A stretch of 64,000 nt of DNA, taken from Mycobacterium sp. MYCO198283. GTDB lineage: Bacteria > Actinomycetota > Actinomycetes > Mycobacteriales > Mycobacteriaceae. The notes under the pieces were generated by a model. That model saw nothing but the letters and a program-made list of their open reading frames with translations. It was not told the DNA's origin and did no database searches. Below, piece after piece: positions 62,360 through 64,000 of this stretch; the stretch's first letter is position 1, and every line of letters begins with the position of its first letter. The translations under genes and the position numbers were made by a program. The stretch covers positions 62,001 to 126,000 of the forward strand of contig NZ_JAJQJI010000005.1 in the NCBI RefSeq assembly GCF_021213805.1. Direction: 5' to 3'.

Positions 62360-63250
62360 GTGAGCGTTCCCGCAGTGCGCGGCGCCGGCCGGTTCGCGCC
62401 GAGCCCGTCGGCCGATCTGCACATCGGGAACCTGCGCACCGCGGTGCTGGCGTGGCTGTTCGCGCGGTCCACCGGCCGCCGGTTCCTCATCCGCGTCGAG
62501 GATCTCGACGACCGCACCTTCGCCCCCATCGGACACCGCCAACTGGCCGACCTCGCCGCCATCGGCGTCGTCGGTGACGAGCCGCCGCAGTGGCAGTCGT
62601 CGCACGCCGACCGCTACGACGCCGTGGTGGAGGGGCTCGCGGCCCGCGGGCTGCTCTACGAGTGCTATTGCAGCCGCAAGGACATCCAGCAGGCGCCGCG
62701 GGCGCCGCACGCACCCGAGGGCGCCTATCCGGGCACCTGCCGCACCCTGAGCGACACCGCACGCCGGCGACGACGCACCGAGACCGGCCGCCCGCCCGCG
62801 CTGCGGCTGCGCAGCGACACCTACTCGTTCCCGGTGACGGACGCGCTGCACGGCACCTATACGGGGCTGGTCGACGACTTCGTCGTCCGCCGCGGCGACG
62901 GCGTGCCCGCCTACAACCTGGCGGTGGTGGTCGATGACGCCGCGTCGGGCGTCGACCAGGTGGTGCGCGGCGACGACCTGCTCCCGTCGTCGCCGCGGCA
63001 GGCCTACCTGTGCGCCGTCCTCGGCCATCCGGCGCCGGACTACGCCCATGTGCCGCTGGTCCTCGGCGCCGACGGCAAGCGGCTCGCCAAGCGCGACGGC
63101 GCCGTGACGCTCGCCGAGCTCGGGGTCGAGCGGGCGCTGAGCCTCATCGCCTCGTCGCTCGGCTACCCGTCGACCGACCTCCCCGGCATGCTCGCCGGGT
63201 TCGACCCCGCCCGGCTGCCGTGCGAACCGTGGATCTACCAACCGGACTGA
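62360..63250 (+). CDS. gluQ: Glutamyl-Q tRNA(Asp) synthetase
   Basis: 296 aa, a short GluRS without the anticodon domain. HIGN in [17 protein letters not shown] is the class I HIGH motif; KRLAKRDG is the KMSKS equivalent; zinc ligands CYC…C ([13 protein letters not shown]) are present. It loads glutamate on the queuosine base of tRNA(Asp). GTG 62360 is weakly supported by any Shine-Dalgarno. Also called YadB. Confidence 0.92.
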   Translation: MSVPAVRGAGRFAPSPSADLHIGNLRTAVLAWLFARSTGRRFLIRVEDLDDRTFAPIGHRQLADLAAIGVVGDEPPQWQSSHADRYDAVVEGLAARGLLYECYCSRKDIQQAPRAPHAPEGAYPGTCRTLSDTARRRRRTETGRPPALRLRSDTYSFPVTDALHGTYTGLVDDFVVRRGDGVPAYNLAVVVDDAASGVDQVVRGDDLLPSSPRQAYLCAVLGHPAPDYAHVPLVLGADGKRLAKRDGAVTLAELGVERALSLIASSLGYPSTDLPGMLAGFDPARLPCEPWIYQPD

Positions 63251-63282
63251 GCGGAAGGCTGTCTCACCCGCGGCCGGGCGGG

Positions 63283-63294
63283 TAGGTTGCGCCG
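63283..63294 (+). promoter_or_regulatory. Leaderless -10 element (TAGGTT) of the binding-protein gene
   Basis: TAGGTT at 63283–63288 ends 6 nt before ATG 63295. Confidence 0.45.
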
Positions 63295-64000
63295 ATGCTG
63301 CGAAACCTCCGGCGCGCCGCGATCGCCGTCGCACTCGTCGCGGTGATCGTCCTGGGTGCCGCGAGCTGCGGCCGCTCCGCAACCACCGGCGACGACCCGA
63401 TCAAGGCGGCCGGCGTGCTGCGGGTCGGCACCGAAGGCGTCTATCCGCCGTACTCCTTCCACGATCCGACCCAGGGCGGGCAGCTCGCCGGATACGACGT
63501 CGACGTCGCCCGCGCGGTCGGCGACAAGCTCGGTGTCCGGGTGGAATTCGTCGAGACGTCCTGGGATTCGATGTTCGCGGCGCTGGAGGCGGGCCGCTTC
63601 GACATCGTCGCCAACGAGGTGACGATCACGCCCGAGCGCACGGCGAAATACGACCTCTCCGAACCGTATTCGGTGGCCCAGGGGGTGTTGGTCACCCGGG
63701 CGGACGACCGGTCCATCACCTCGCTCGCCGACCTCAAGGGCAAGCGGTCCGCGCAGAACCCCACCAGCAACTGGGCGCAGGTCGCGCGCGACGCCGGTGC
63801 GCAGGTGGTCTCCGTGGACGGCTTCTCCCAGGCGATCAGCGCGCTGCGCGACGGGCGCGTCGACGCGGTGGTGAACGACAGCCTGACGCTGATCGCCTAC
63901 CGGGCGGAGAACCCCGGCGCGCCGATCAAGGTGACCGACATCGGCGGAGAACGCAGTGAGCAGGCGTTCGCGGCGCGCAAGGACAGTGGCTACCTGCCGG
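63295..64000 (+). CDS. Amino-acid ABC transporter substrate-binding lipoprotein (partial)
   Basis: The first 235 codons of a gene that runs off the window. A lipoprotein signal with lipobox GAASC (Cys25) is followed by an SBP_bac_3 domain: VLRVGTEGVYPPYSFHDP, GYDVDVARAVGDKLG, ALEAGRFDIVANEVTITPER, SQAISALRDGRVDAVVNDS. It binds a polar amino acid outside the membrane for an ABC importer that is presumably downstream. ATG 63295 is preceded by a -10 TAGGTT (63283–63288) that suggests a leaderless mRNA. Confidence 0.92.
   Translation, partial: MLRNLRRAAIAVALVAVIVLGAASCGRSATTGDDPIKAAGVLRVGTEGVYPPYSFHDPTQGGQLAGYDVDVARAVGDKLGVRVEFVETSWDSMFAALEAGRFDIVANEVTITPERTAKYDLSEPYSVAQGVLVTRADDRSITSLADLKGKRSAQNPTSNWAQVARDAGAQVVSVDGFSQAISALRDGRVDAVVNDSLTLIAYRAENPGAPIKVTDIGGERSEQAFAARKDSGYLP

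Overview
The window is 64 kb of high-GC actinobacterial chromosome. The gene set and gene order point to a Mycobacterium or Mycolicibacterium species. In order it has moxR–DUF58–SpoIIM–RDD, glpK, the egtABCDE ergothioneine cluster, asd/ask, leuA, a dnaQ-like exonuclease, murT/gatD, recR–ybaB, an Ami1-type amidase, bfaA/bfaB-like tuberculostearic acid genes, dnaX, aspC, the SRP RNA, tRNA-Ser(GGA) and a lucA-like gene. From memory this is the order of the Rv3692–Rv3723 region of M. tuberculosis. The extra transport, redox and repair genes suggest a fast-growing environmental species. GTG, TTG and leaderless starts are common.

Layout. 1–3.3 kb: MoxR tail, DUF58, SpoIIM-like and RDD membrane proteins. 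3.3–6.4 kb: carotenoid oxygenase, a glycine-rich PadR regulator and an aldo/keto reductase. 6.4–14.6 kb: glpK, a TIR-like/DsbA-like fusion, two methyltransferases, a metallo-hydrolase, a GCS2-family ligase, a deazaflavin-type reductase and an FNT channel. 14.8–21.5 kb: a six-gene operon (GntR, ferredoxin, lipoprotein with a NosL-like tail, ABC permease, ATPase, AprA/FrdA-like flavoprotein with HEAT repeats), then dctA on the other strand. 23.0–30.9 kb: a single-strand redox-defence array (catalase, Ohr, PknH-type sensor domain, egtA–E). 31–42.3 kb: amino-acid and cell-wall genes (asd, ask, leuA, murT, gatD) interrupted by two DUF559-family nuclease cassettes, one intact and one decayed, each bounded by inverted repeats. 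42.3–50.6 kb: recR to aspC and ffs. 50.77–52.7 kb: a lower-GC three-gene module resembling a type VII secretion toxin and immunity locus, lying between ffs and tRNA-Ser. 52.9–64 kb: lucA-like gene, oxidoreductases, Prim-PolC/LigC1 and LigC2 repair genes, threonine aldolase, AI-2E transporter, GluQRS and a truncated amino-acid-binding lipoprotein.

Working together. ask and asd feed the aspartate pathway and AspC supplies aspartate. leuA carries a leucine-rich leader peptide that looks leaderless and attenuated. MurT/GatD amidates lipid II. EgtA–E make ergothioneine next to catalase and Ohr, a coherent peroxide-defence block. The most novel candidates are the DUF559 cassettes with paired inverted repeats, the T7SS-like toxin/immunity module, the ABC–ferredoxin–flavoprotein operon with a NosL-like lipoprotein tail, and the TIR-like/DsbA-like membrane fusion. 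All functional calls come from reading motifs and gene order; no database search was run.
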